A stretch of DNA of 64,000 nucleotides from Truepera sp965215315 (lineage in GTDB: Bacteria > Deinococcota > Deinococci > Deinococcales > Trueperaceae), in contig CBDCDB010000008.1 of the NCBI GenBank assembly GCA_965215315.1, forward strand, positions 3,906,001 through 3,970,000, written 5' to 3'. The position numbers were made by a program, and so were the translations under genes. Numbering within the stretch: the stretch's first letter is position 1; the number at the start of each line of letters is the position of its first letter. A model generated the notes under the pieces. That model searched no databases, had not been told where the DNA came from, and saw only the letters and a program-made list of their open reading frames with translations. Shown here piece by piece: positions 7,555 through 15,991 of this stretch.

Positions 7555-9714
7555 ATGCAAGTAACGAACACGGCTGCGAATACAGCTAATTACCGCCGCG
7601 CTCAGGCTGTGTTGCAAAAAACCTTCGGCTACGGCGACTTTCGCGGGGCGCAAGGAGCGATTATCGAACAGGTGATGGGTGGCGGTGACGCGCTCGTCCT
7701 GATGCCGACGGGCGGCGGTAAATCGCTCTGCTACCAGATTCCGGCGCTTCTACGTCCCGGCGTCGGCATTGTCGTGTCGCCTCTGATTGCGCTGATGCAA
7801 GACCAGGTGGACGCGCTGCTGCAGGTCGGAGTCAAGGCTGCGTTTCTCAACTCGAGCCTCATCCCACAAGACGCTGCCCAGGTTGAGCGTGACCTGCTCT
7901 CCGGCGACATCGACCTCCTTTACGTCGCCCCCGAACGCCTGCTGACGCCACGTTTTTTAGACTTACTCACCCGTAGCCGCGTCGCCCTGTTTGCCATCGA
8001 CGAAGCGCACTGCGTCTCGCAGTGGGGGCACGACTTTCGGCCTGAATATATCGGCCTATCACTCCTGGCTGAGCGGTTTCCCGAAGTCCCGCGTATCGCC
8101 CTGACCGCGACCGCTGACGACGCCACCCGGCGCGAGATGGTCGAGCGGCTGAGTTTAGGGCAGGCGCAGCAGTTCGTCTCATCGTTCGACCGGCCCAATA
8201 TCCGCTATACGGTTGTGCCAAAACAAGGTGCGAAAGGGCAGCTTTTGACGTTTTACCGTGCGGGTCATGAGGGCGACGCGGGTATCGTCTACTGTTTATC
8301 GCGTAAAAGTGTTGACGAAACGGCGGCGTGGCTGGTTAAACAGGGTATCAACGCACTGCCGTATCATGCAGGACTCGCCGCAGCGGTGCGGCAGCGGCAT
8401 CAGGCGCGGTTTCTGCGTGAAGACGGGCTGGTGATGGTCGCCACGATTGCCTTTGGTATGGGCATCGACAAACCCGATGTAAAGTTTGTGGCGCATTTGG
8501 ATTTGCCGAAAAGTTTGGAGAGTTACTACCAGGAAACGGGGCGCGCAGGCCGCGACGGGGAGGCTGCCGACGCCTTTATGACGTATGGCCTAGAGGATGT
8601 CGTCTCGCTCCGGCGGATGCTGGCGGGGTCGGCTGCGCCCGAGGCGGTCAAACGGATTGAGGCGGGGAAGCTCGAGGCTTTACTCGGTTACTGCGAATCG
8701 GCCCGCTGCCGCCGTCAGGGTTTGCTCGCCTACTTTGGCGAAACGCTAGCCGAACCGTGCGGCAACTGCGACACCTGCCTCATACCCGTCGAGACGTGGG
8801 ACGGCACGGTTGCCGCGCAAAAAGCCCTGTCAACGGTGGTGCGTACCGGGCAACGCTTTGGTGCGGGTCACGTGATTGATGTATTACTCGGCAAAGAGAC
8901 GCCCAGGGTTCTCTCCTTAAACCATCAGGATTTAAGCACCTACGGCATCGGGACGGAACATTCTGAGAAAGCGTGGCGCGGCGTCATGCGGCAACTCGTC
9001 GCAGGCGGCTACCTCACGACCGACCCGGACGGGTACGGTACGCTCAAACTGTCGCCGCGCAGCACGCCTGTTCTCAAAGGGCAAGAGACCGTCCATTTTC
9101 GCAACGACCCGACCCCACAAAAGGCTGTCAAGGCTGCGCCGAAAAGCCGGGTGGCGAGTCCGGGCGCAACCTTAGGCGAGGGTGAAGCATCTCTGTTCGA
9201 GGCGTTGCGGTCGCTTCGTGCCACCATTGCCAAAGCGCAAGAAGTCCCGGCGTACGTCGTCTTCGACAACAAAACGCTCGTGAAGATGGCTGAGCTGAAA
9301 CCGCGTTCGCTCGCCGAGTTGCGGCGGGTACCGGGTGTCGGGGAAGTCAAGTTGGAGCGTTACGGCAAACAGTTTTTAGGAGTTCTGACCGAGCAGCCCA
9401 CGTCGCACCTGAGTGAGACGTACCTCGAGACCCACCGGCTCATGCAACAGGGTTTGACGCCGCAAGAGACCGCTAAAACGCGCGAGCTAGCCGTATCAAC
9501 TATTTTGCAACACTGCGCCGCGCTAGTTGCGGCGGGCACTATCAGCGTTTCGGCGGCGACGGGTTTGTCAGCTAGGGAAATCTACGAGATTGAAGCTGCG
9601 TACCGAAACCTGCCTGCGGAAGATCAGGGCAAACTCAAACCGCTTTTTGAGGGCTTGGGGGAGCGCTACGATTACGGTGTACTGCGCTGTGTGCTGGCGG
9701 GGCAGAACGCTTGA
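7555..9714 (+). CDS. recQ: ATP-dependent DNA helicase RecQ
   Basis: 3'-5' superfamily 2 helicase for recombination and fork repair. Motif I is MPTGGGKSLCYQIPAL, motif II is AIDEAHCVSQWGHDFRPEY, and motif VI is QETGRAGRDG. The zinc site follows with CRRQGLLAYFGE and CGNCDTC, then RQC and one HRDC domain (SLFEALRSLRATIAKAQEV) and a C-terminal extension with a second HTH-like region. The ATG at 7555 is preferred; a TTG at 7519 is also open but would overlap the preceding gene. 719 residues is somewhat longer than E. coli RecQ. Confidence 0.95.
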   Translation: MQVTNTAANTANYRRAQAVLQKTFGYGDFRGAQGAIIEQVMGGGDALVLMPTGGGKSLCYQIPALLRPGVGIVVSPLIALMQDQVDALLQVGVKAAFLNSSLIPQDAAQVERDLLSGDIDLLYVAPERLLTPRFLDLLTRSRVALFAIDEAHCVSQWGHDFRPEYIGLSLLAERFPEVPRIALTATADDATRREMVERLSLGQAQQFVSSFDRPNIRYTVVPKQGAKGQLLTFYRAGHEGDAGIVYCLSRKSVDETAAWLVKQGINALPYHAGLAAAVRQRHQARFLREDGLVMVATIAFGMGIDKPDVKFVAHLDLPKSLESYYQETGRAGRDGEAADAFMTYGLEDVVSLRRMLAGSAAPEAVKRIEAGKLEALLGYCESARCRRQGLLAYFGETLAEPCGNCDTCLIPVETWDGTVAAQKALSTVVRTGQRFGAGHVIDVLLGKETPRVLSLNHQDLSTYGIGTEHSEKAWRGVMRQLVAGGYLTTDPDGYGTLKLSPRSTPVLKGQETVHFRNDPTPQKAVKAAPKSRVASPGATLGEGEASLFEALRSLRATIAKAQEVPAYVVFDNKTLVKMAELKPRSLAELRRVPGVGEVKLERYGKQFLGVLTEQPTSHLSETYLETHRLMQQGLTPQETAKTRELAVSTILQHCAALVAAGTISVSAATGLSAREIYEIEAAYRNLPAEDQGKLKPLFEGLGERYDYGVLRCVLAGQNA

Positions 9715-9731
9715 GCGGAGACGAGGTATAG

Positions 9732-10580
9732 ATGCCTTATAGCTTTGCAAATCCGACCAGAGAGACCGTAAAAGACTTTATCGGCCTCAGTAGCCCCCAC
9801 GTAGATGAGCTGTACGCGCGTGTTCTGGAGCAGGTAGAGCGCGGCGAATACGACTTTTCTAAGCGCTGGCTTTTCGCTTTTGGAGGTAAGGCGTTAGCGG
9901 CGCTTGTGCGTGCGCCCGTACCCCGGCCTATCTACCTTTTGAGAGCCTTGCCTGAACTGACGGACGCGGATAAGTCTGCGCTGCTGGACTTCGCTGCCAA
10001 ACTCAGTGAAAGGGACGAACTTGCAACCTTAAACTACAACTCGGCAACATCGCCGGACTTTAGCAGGCTGGCGCTGGCGGAAGGTTGGACGCTCGAGGGC
10101 CACGTCAAAGGGTTTGAAACCTCGTTAGCTGAGCGTAACGATTTGAAAGCCGACCCCGCTGCCCAAACGTTTGCGCTCTCGCACCTGTTGAGCGAAGAGT
10201 TCAAAACGTTTTACACACCTATCTGGGAGCATGACGCGGAGGTGCAGGGACTCGAGCCTCTGCTGCAGGAGTTGCAAAACTTTTACGACAACAACGCTGA
10301 TGGCGAAGGGGTCTACCTTCTGGACGGAGATAAACCCGTAGCCGCTGGCGTCGTCGAATACGAAGGACCTGCTTCGATGACCCTTGTCGGTGTCCTGCCC
10401 GAGTACCGTAAACGGGGTTGGGGAAGGCGTTTGCACCGTCAGCTCATGTGGCTCGCCAAGCAGCACGCAGCGGTCTACAGCGGCAGTACTGCCGTGAATA
10501 ACGCCTCGATGTTACGGTTATTCGAGGTGAACGGTTGCACTTTTGCGGGTGAAACATGGCAAATAAAAGCGCCCCGGTAA
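9732..10580 (+). CDS. GNAT-family N-acetyltransferase
   Basis: 282 residues. The C-terminal half carries the acetyl-CoA binding motif VGVLPEYRKRGWGRRLHRQL near residue 217 and ends NNASMLRLFEVNGCTFAG, the usual GNAT closing strand. The N-terminal half is less conserved, so this looks like a two-domain GNAT. It follows recQ by 17 bases and may be cotranscribed. The substrate is unknown. Confidence 0.8.
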   Translation: MPYSFANPTRETVKDFIGLSSPHVDELYARVLEQVERGEYDFSKRWLFAFGGKALAALVRAPVPRPIYLLRALPELTDADKSALLDFAAKLSERDELATLNYNSATSPDFSRLALAEGWTLEGHVKGFETSLAERNDLKADPAAQTFALSHLLSEEFKTFYTPIWEHDAEVQGLEPLLQELQNFYDNNADGEGVYLLDGDKPVAAGVVEYEGPASMTLVGVLPEYRKRGWGRRLHRQLMWLAKQHAAVYSGSTAVNNASMLRLFEVNGCTFAGETWQIKAPR

Positions 10581-10649
10581 ACATAAAAACCGGCTGAAAC
10601 ACAATCTCGAGCCCACTGCGGGTCTATTCTAGTGTTGGAGGTCACAATT

Positions 10650-10931
10650 ATGAGTAACAACGATAAAAGTTTTGGCGAGCGCGTAGGCGGGGCTGTAGAC
10701 AAGGTAAAAGACGTTGCTAACGACGCCTTCTCAAGCGCCGACGAAAAGCGTAAAGAAGGCAGTGACCGCGCCGACGCGAACGTCCAGGACGCCAAAGCAG
10801 AAAATTCGGACAACGTGTTTGAAAAAGCCGGGCATAAAATCTCCAGTGGCGTTGACCGCGCCGAAGCTGAAGGGCACGACAGCAAAGCGGAGTTTCATGA
10901 AGAGCGGGCGAAAGAGCGCGCTAAAGAGTAA
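10650..10931 (+). CDS. Small hydrophilic stress-type protein (LEA/CsbD-like)
   Basis: 93 residues, almost all charged or small, with repeated Ala/Asp/Lys/Glu segments such as VGGAVDKVKDVANDAFSSAD and DRADANVQDAKAE. No hydrophobic core is visible. Such composition is typical of desiccation or general-stress proteins (LEA, CsbD). The start at 10650 is set by GGAGG (10637-10641) eight bases upstream. A terminator follows, so it is likely a single-gene unit. Exact family membership is not certain. Confidence 0.7.
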   Translation: MSNNDKSFGERVGGAVDKVKDVANDAFSSADEKRKEGSDRADANVQDAKAENSDNVFEKAGHKISSGVDRAEAEGHDSKAEFHEERAKERAKE

Positions 10932-10950
10932 CGTCCAACAAAATAAGCGG

Positions 10951-10988
10951 GAGAAGCTCGAGTGTTCAGCTCGAGCTTCTCTCTTGCT
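10951..10988 (+). terminator. Intrinsic terminator after the LEA-like gene
   Basis: A 12-bp perfect stem (GAGAAGCTCGAG with its reverse complement), 7-nt loop, followed by the T-rich TCTTGCTGT. The stem contains two copies of the CTCGAG word that is abundant in this genome. Confidence 0.75.
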
Positions 10989-11014
10989 GTCTAAAAGTCA
11001 CGCTTTACCTATGC

Positions 11015-11020
11015 TATACT
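11015..11020 (+). promoter_or_regulatory. -10 box (TATACT) for a leaderless start
   Basis: TATACT ends five bases before the ATG at 11026 and no ribosome site is present. The same arrangement occurs before several other genes here and matches leaderless promoters described in Deinococcus. Confidence 0.5.
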
Positions 11021-11025
11021 TCTTT

Positions 11026-11580
11026 ATGGCACCCCGATTTGCTTACGCGCTACTCGTTCAGCTTTTCTCGGCGCTCCTTTGCGCTGCCGCAGCTCAGGCT
11101 CAAGTTCCTGGTAAGCTAGAAGCGCGAACCGCACTCGGTGGGCGTGTGTCGCTGCTCGTCCCTGAAAGCTTTAAGCCGCTGCCTGAAAACTTGCTCAGAC
11201 TAAAATACCCGGCGGAGCAACGCCCGACTGAGGTGCTCAGCAACGCGCAAGGTAGCGTTAACCTGACCTTTAACTACACGCAGAACGCGCTTCGAGCGGA
11301 GCAGGTTGCTGAAGCTTATCCGACCCTAGACAAGCTGTTTAGAAACCTCTATCCGTCAGCACATTGGAACCGCAGCGAGGTCATTTCCAGAGGCGGACGC
11401 GATTTTCTCATTCTCGATCTTTGGACGCCCGCCGCAGATACCGAAATCCGCAACATCATCTTGGGAACCTCAGCCGGAGACCGATTACTGCTCGTCTCTT
11501 TTAATGTGACAAAAGAGTTAGAGGGTGAGTGGGGCGGGGTGGGTGAGCAGATGATAGATTCGGTCAGAGTGCGCGAATAG
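11026..11580 (+). CDS. Secreted protein of unknown function
   Basis: 184 residues. An N-terminal signal peptide (MAPRFAYALLVQLFSALLCA, cleavage probably after AQA) precedes a soluble domain with no motif I recognise. The middle region ALGGRVSLLVPESFKPLPEN and the phrase RDFLILDLWTPAADTEI suggest a small beta-rich exported domain. It is probably translated from a leaderless mRNA. An alternative ATG at 11011 would overlap the -10 box. A terminator follows. Confidence 0.65.
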   Translation: MAPRFAYALLVQLFSALLCAAAAQAQVPGKLEARTALGGRVSLLVPESFKPLPENLLRLKYPAEQRPTEVLSNAQGSVNLTFNYTQNALRAEQVAEAYPTLDKLFRNLYPSAHWNRSEVISRGGRDFLILDLWTPAADTEIRNIILGTSAGDRLLLVSFNVTKELEGEWGGVGEQMIDSVRVRE

Positions 11581-11585
11581 ATAGA

Positions 11586-11618
11586 GGGGGCTCGAGTCAA
11601 ACACGCGAGCCTCCTTTT
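11586..11618 (+). terminator. Intrinsic terminator
   Basis: A nine-bp stem (GGGGGCTCG with CGAGCCTCC, one G-U pair) followed by TTTT. It lies between convergent genes and ends transcription of the secreted-protein gene. Confidence 0.65.
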
Positions 11619-11621
11619 CGT

Positions 11622-13550
11622 CTAACGCACCTCACTTCCACTCGCAATATCCCGGTCAAGCGCCGAAATACTAAGGTTCCCTTCGGCATCTTCCGCCGCC
11701 AAAATCATCCCTTGCGACTCAATCCCGCGCAGTTTTACGGGCTTTAAGTTCGCTATGATAATGACCTTTTTCCCTGCCAGTTCACTCGGGTCATACCACT
11801 TTTTGATGCCCGAAACGATGGTGCGTTCTTCGCCGCCCAGTTTGACCGATAAGACCAACAACTTGTCGGCTTTGGGGTGCGCTTCGGCTTTGACGACCTC
11901 GGCAACGCGAAACTCGAGCTTCCCAAAATCATCAATCGTCACTTCGGGTTTGTGTTCCAAGGGTTCCTCCTTCATCTCTAAACTTTCGTTGAGCGCGGCT
12001 AAATTTACGCGGGGAAAAAGTGGAGTGCCGGGTTTCGTCTGCGTTCCGGCGGGCGTCAAACCCCACTGTGCCGCATCGTCTAACGTGAAGGTTCCACTGA
12101 GACCGAGTTGCGCCCGTAACTCTTCAGCCTTGTTCGGAATGATGGGGGAGAGGAGAATGCTCGAGCACCTCAGCGCCTCCAGACAGGTATAGAGCACCGT
12201 ATCCAGCCGTTTCGCGTTCGCCTCGTCTTTGGCAAGCGCCCACGGCTGCGTCTCGGCAATGTATTTGTTCGCCTTACGCACCGCTTCCAACACACTCTCG
12301 ATGGCCCGGTCGAACTGCAAATGATCGACCATCTTGGTGAGCTTGTCCGGCAGCGTAGTAAATGCGTCTCTGAGCGCTTCGTCGATGGGCTCGAGCCCGC
12401 CCGCTTCAGGCACCGCGCCGGAGCGGTATTTACCGAGCATCGCGAGCGTCCGGTTGAGCAAGTTGCCGAGGTCGTTGGCGAGGTCGGAGTTGATACGCTC
12501 CGCCAACCCGACTTCACTAAAACTCGCGTCGAGGCCGAAAGTCATGTCTCTAAGTAGGTAGTAGCGAAACGCGTCGTTGCCGTATTTATCTTTGAGGTCT
12601 AAGGGCCGCACTACGTTCCCCTTCGATTTGCTCATCTTGCCGCCGTCTACGAGCCAGTAACCGTGAACGTTCAGGTGCTGATAGATAGGCAGCCCCGCCG
12701 ATTTGAGCATGGTGGGCCAGAAGACGCCGTGCGGTTTCAAGATGTCTTTGGCGATAAAGTGATGGGCGTGCGGCCAGTAATGGTCTTCGGTACCGTGACT
12801 CTTGAGCGCCGAATAGTAGTTGATCAGCGCGTCGAACCAGACATAGGTAACATGGTTCTCATCCCACGGGAGCGGAATGCCCCACGGTACGCGTGAACGC
12901 GGGCGACTGATGGACAGGTCGCCGATAGGCTCCCGTAAAATCCCCAAAACCTCGTTGCGGTAGCGTTCAGGTCGGATAAAGTCGGGGTTGTCTTCGATAT
13001 ATTCGCGGAGCCACGGACGGTACTTTTCCATCCGAAAGAAGTAGTTCTCTTCGCTGCGGTACTCCAAAACGATGTCGTGTTGCGGGCATTTGCCGTCTAC
13101 GAGTTCTTTTTCGGTGTAGTAGCGTTCGCAACCTGTACAGTAGAGCCCGCCGTATTCGCCGAAAATGATGTCGCCTTTGTCGTAAACCGTTTGCAAAATC
13201 TCGCTAACGACTTTTTTATGCCGCTCTTCGGTCGTACGGATAAACTCGTCGTAAGAAATGCCTAAACTGTCCCAGACGCTCCGAAACTTGCCTGAGATTT
13301 GGTCGGTATATTCCTGCGGTGTCATCCCTGAAGCTTTGGCGACCTGATAGATGCGTTCGCCGTGTTCGTCGGTGCCGGTTAAAAAGTAGGTGTCGTCGCC
13401 CCTAAGCCGGTGAAAGCGGGCGGCTACATCAACAAGCGTGGTGGTGTAAGCGTGACCGATGTGTGGTTCAGCGTTGACGTAGAAGATAGGCGTAGTGGCG
13501 TAGTAGATATTCGTTTCGGTTGTGGGCTTGGGTTCTGCGGGTTTCGTCAT
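11622..13550 (-). CDS. metG: Methionyl-tRNA synthetase
   Basis: Charges tRNA-Met. The class I HIGH motif is in AEPHIGHAYTTT, a zinc knuckle CTGCERYYTEKE with a second CPQH half follows, and KMSKS is in DGGKMSKSKGNVV. The anticodon-binding domain is followed by a C-terminal Trbp111-type tRNA-binding domain (FGKLEFRVAEVVKAEAHPKA). The start is at 13550, where GGAGA precedes ATG; the longer frame to 13592 runs into an A/T tract. A hairpin plus T-run just upstream on the same strand suggests attenuation control. Confidence 0.96.
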   Translation of the reverse strand: MTKPAEPKPTTETNIYYATTPIFYVNAEPHIGHAYTTTLVDVAARFHRLRGDDTYFLTGTDEHGERIYQVAKASGMTPQEYTDQISGKFRSVWDSLGISYDEFIRTTEERHKKVVSEILQTVYDKGDIIFGEYGGLYCTGCERYYTEKELVDGKCPQHDIVLEYRSEENYFFRMEKYRPWLREYIEDNPDFIRPERYRNEVLGILREPIGDLSISRPRSRVPWGIPLPWDENHVTYVWFDALINYYSALKSHGTEDHYWPHAHHFIAKDILKPHGVFWPTMLKSAGLPIYQHLNVHGYWLVDGGKMSKSKGNVVRPLDLKDKYGNDAFRYYLLRDMTFGLDASFSEVGLAERINSDLANDLGNLLNRTLAMLGKYRSGAVPEAGGLEPIDEALRDAFTTLPDKLTKMVDHLQFDRAIESVLEAVRKANKYIAETQPWALAKDEANAKRLDTVLYTCLEALRCSSILLSPIIPNKAEELRAQLGLSGTFTLDDAAQWGLTPAGTQTKPGTPLFPRVNLAALNESLEMKEEPLEHKPEVTIDDFGKLEFRVAEVVKAEAHPKADKLLVLSVKLGGEERTIVSGIKKWYDPSELAGKKVIIIANLKPVKLRGIESQGMILAAEDAEGNLSISALDRDIASGSEVR

Positions 13551-13568
13551 GCGGGTCTCCTCGAGGCC

Positions 13569-13598
13569 AAAAAAAGAGGCGCTTAGGTGCAAGCGCCT
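13569..13598 (-). promoter_or_regulatory. Terminator-like hairpin in the metG leader (possible attenuator)
   Basis: On the minus strand, AGGCGCTT, loop GCACCT, AAGCGCCT is followed by C and seven T, a textbook intrinsic terminator, 18 bases before metG. No minus-strand gene lies upstream (the next gene, uspA, is divergent), so it cannot be ending another transcript. A TATACT box about 60 bases further upstream could be the promoter -10. Upstream CCTGG (13633-13629) could pair with CCAGG overlapping the stem base, a weak antiterminator candidate. No T-box consensus was seen. Confidence 0.55.
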
Positions 13599-13779
13599 GG
13601 AAACGGTTAAGTAAAGACTTATCCGGGGCCAGGTCTAAATTGCATCATTCGTTCGTTCATAAACCCAAGTATAGCAGAAAAGACAATTTTAGAGCTGAAA
13701 GCCCCGTGATGCATAATTATGCTACAGTATCGCCCATCAGCCGCTCACCCTTCGCCCGCCTTAGTCAAAGGGGAACCCT

Positions 13780-14229
13780 ATGCTAAATATCCGCGAAACC
13801 TTCGTCGTTGGAATTGACGGCAGCGACTGTGCGCGCCGCGCCGCCGAGTTTGCTGCTGAGCGCGCACATAAGTCGGGGGCCAAAGTCGTACTTTTGGGCG
13901 TAATTGAATGGTCGCGCTACTCGTTCCATACCCCTGAAGAACTCGAGACCAGGGGCCGCGACCGCAGCGCTGAGGTCGAACGGGTTGAGACGGGTGCGCT
14001 CAAACCGCTGGCGGAAAGCTTGACTGAGAAGTTAGGGGGGCTCGAGGTCGCCTGCACCGTCCGTCACGGTCACGCCGCTGATGTGCTTAAAACGGTTGCT
14101 GAAGAGGAGCGGGCAACGCAGATTTTTATCGGGCGGCAAGGACATTCGTCTTTTGGCGACGCTTTTTTCGGTGGCGTCACCAACCGCATCGTCAGCACGG
14201 CGTCCGTCCCGGTTACGGTGGTTCCTTAA
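13780..14229 (+). CDS. Universal stress protein, UspA family
   Basis: 149 residues, one Usp domain. It starts VVGIDGSDCARRAAEFAAERA and ends with the nucleotide-binding signature GRQGHSSFGDAFFGG, then NRIVSTASVPVTVV, which resembles the ATP-binding type (G-2x-G-9x-G). AAGGGGAA precedes the ATG. It probably binds ATP and acts in stress survival; no partner is evident. Confidence 0.88.
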   Translation: MLNIRETFVVGIDGSDCARRAAEFAAERAHKSGAKVVLLGVIEWSRYSFHTPEELETRGRDRSAEVERVETGALKPLAESLTEKLGGLEVACTVRHGHAADVLKTVAEEERATQIFIGRQGHSSFGDAFFGGVTNRIVSTASVPVTVVP

Positions 14230-14256
14230 TGAGTTTTTTGATGCGGTCCGTGGCTG

Positions 14257-14309
14257 CAGGTTTTACGGCGATAGCGTTTACAAGCACAGGTTTTACGGTG
14301 ATAGGGTTT
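14257..14309 (+). repeat. Two direct repeats of a 23-bp unit, 30-bp period
   Basis: CAGGTTTTACGGCGATAGC (14257 on) recurs at 14287 with two changes, in the gap between uspA and the symporter gene. Both contain the TTTTACGG word that recurs in other gaps of this window. Confidence 0.6.
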
Positions 14310-14341
14310 CTCGAGGCAGCGCCGGTTTGGAAAGGGGCACG

Positions 14342-15865
14342 ATGAAGCGTTTTGGATGGTTACTGCTCAGTTTGTTAGGCTACGCTTCGGCGCAAGAAGA
14401 GGTCTCGGGGCTCGACGCGGCGATCAACCGGGTGGTCGAACCGGTGGCGACTGCGGTTTCAGATGTTATCTTTTTTTCTGTACCCATCGCCGGTGTGCAG
14501 ATTCCGCTGATCGTCGTCTGGCTGATTGTCGCCGCACTTGTTTTTACGCTCTACTTCAACTTTATCAACTTGCGCGGCTTCCGGCACGGCTTCAAACTCA
14601 TACGCGGCGACTACGACAATCCCGACGACGCGGGTGAAGTGACGCACTTTCAGGCGCTTGCGACCGCCGTTTCCGGCACGGTCGGACTCGGCAACATCGC
14701 CGGAGTTGCGGTCGCGGTTTCAGTCGGCGGACCGGGGGCCACATTCTGGATGATTTTGGCCGGGCTGTTAGGGATGGCCTCGAAGTTTGTCGAATGCACC
14801 CTGGGCGTAATGTACCGCACCGAATACGACGACGGGCGCGTTTCGGGCGGCCCGATGCACTACCTCAGCAAAGGTTTAGCTAAGCGCAATATGGCCGGGT
14901 TCGGCCGCGGGCTGGCGATCTTTTTCGCGATCATGTGTATGGGCGGTTCGCTCGGCGGCGGCAACATGTTTCAGTCGAATCAGGCGTATCAGCAGGTCGT
15001 TAACGTTACCGGCGGCGACGCCTCATTTTTTGCCGACAAAGCGTGGTTGTTCGGCCTGATTGCAGCGGTCGCGGTCGGGTCTGTGATTATCGGCGGCATC
15101 CGGAGCATCGCCCGCGTCACCGAAAAGGTCGTCCCGTTTATGGGGATTCTCTATGTTGGTACGGCGCTCATCATCTTGCTCCTGAACTTTACGCAGATTC
15201 CAGCGGCGTTCGGCGCGATTTTTAGCGGCGCGTTCAGCCCTGAAGGGATTACGGGCGGCTTTATCGGCGTGCTGCTGCAAGGCTTTCAGCGGGCCGCGTT
15301 CTCTAACGAGGCGGGTATCGGCTCTGCGGCCATCGCGCACTCGGCGGTGAAGACCAAGCATCCGGTCACGGAAGGCATCGTGGCACTTAACGAACCCTTT
15401 ATCGATACGGTTGTTGTCTGCACGATGACGGCGCTTGTGATCGTTATTACCGGCACCTATACGCAGGAGGGGTTAAGCGGGGTAGAGCTGACCTCGGCGG
15501 CGTTCGGCGGAGCGATAGGCTGGTTTCCCTATATTCTAGCGCTGGCAGTGGTGCTGTTCGCGTTTTCGACGATGATTTCGTGGTCATATTACGGCGTCAA
15601 GGCGGCGACCTACCTTTTCGGCGAAACGCGGGTGGCTGAAAACAGCTATAAACTCGTCTTCTGCGTTTTTACGCTGCTCGGCGCGGTGATGCAGCTCGAC
15701 GCGGTGATTGCGTTTTCAGATGCGATGATCTTTGCGATGTCGCTGCCCAACGTGATCGGGCTCTATATCATGGCTCCGGAGGTCAAGCAGGCGATTACGG
15801 TGTACTGGGCGGAGCTGAAATCAGGCGAGATTCGGAGCAACCGGGTGGGCGCAGCAGCAGACTGA
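14342..15865 (+). CDS. Sodium:alanine symporter (AGCS family)
   Basis: 507 residues with about eleven membrane segments. It imports alanine or glycine with Na+. The family signature appears as SGTVGLGNIAGVAVAV with GGPGATFWM after it, and GLLGMASKFVECTLGVMYR nearby; RAAFSNEAGIGSAAIAHSA is the second conserved block. A signal-like N-terminus (MKRFGWLLLSLLGYASAQ) precedes the first helix. GGAAAGGGG precedes the ATG at 14342; an upstream frame extension is not supported. Confidence 0.92.
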   Translation: MKRFGWLLLSLLGYASAQEEVSGLDAAINRVVEPVATAVSDVIFFSVPIAGVQIPLIVVWLIVAALVFTLYFNFINLRGFRHGFKLIRGDYDNPDDAGEVTHFQALATAVSGTVGLGNIAGVAVAVSVGGPGATFWMILAGLLGMASKFVECTLGVMYRTEYDDGRVSGGPMHYLSKGLAKRNMAGFGRGLAIFFAIMCMGGSLGGGNMFQSNQAYQQVVNVTGGDASFFADKAWLFGLIAAVAVGSVIIGGIRSIARVTEKVVPFMGILYVGTALIILLLNFTQIPAAFGAIFSGAFSPEGITGGFIGVLLQGFQRAAFSNEAGIGSAAIAHSAVKTKHPVTEGIVALNEPFIDTVVVCTMTALVIVITGTYTQEGLSGVELTSAAFGGAIGWFPYILALAVVLFAFSTMISWSYYGVKAATYLFGETRVAENSYKLVFCVFTLLGAVMQLDAVIAFSDAMIFAMSLPNVIGLYIMAPEVKQAITVYWAELKSGEIRSNRVGAAAD

Positions 15866-15948
15866 AAAACGTGTGGACTCGAGTTCACACCCGGGTTACG
15901 TTCGATTTTACGGCGCTCGAGCCCGCTGCGACAGGATTTTACGGGGTG

Positions 15949-15977
15949 AGGCTCGAGGCCAAAACTCGAGCCTTTTT
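15949..15977 (+). terminator. Intrinsic terminator after the symporter gene
   Basis: A nine-bp stem (AGGCTCGAG with CTCGAGCCT), 7-nt loop and TTTT. It is built from two CTCGAG words. The gap from 15866 also holds two TTTTACGG words. Confidence 0.8.
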
Positions 15978-15991
15978 CGGTAAATGTACGC

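Noticed and set aside
13551..13740. T-box riboswitch for metG
   Set aside because: The terminator is there but no T-box sequence or stem I specifier loop is visible on the minus strand.
14257..14309. Start of a CRISPR-like or tandem-repeat array
   Set aside because: Only two imperfect copies are present, and the 7-base spacing segment is too short.
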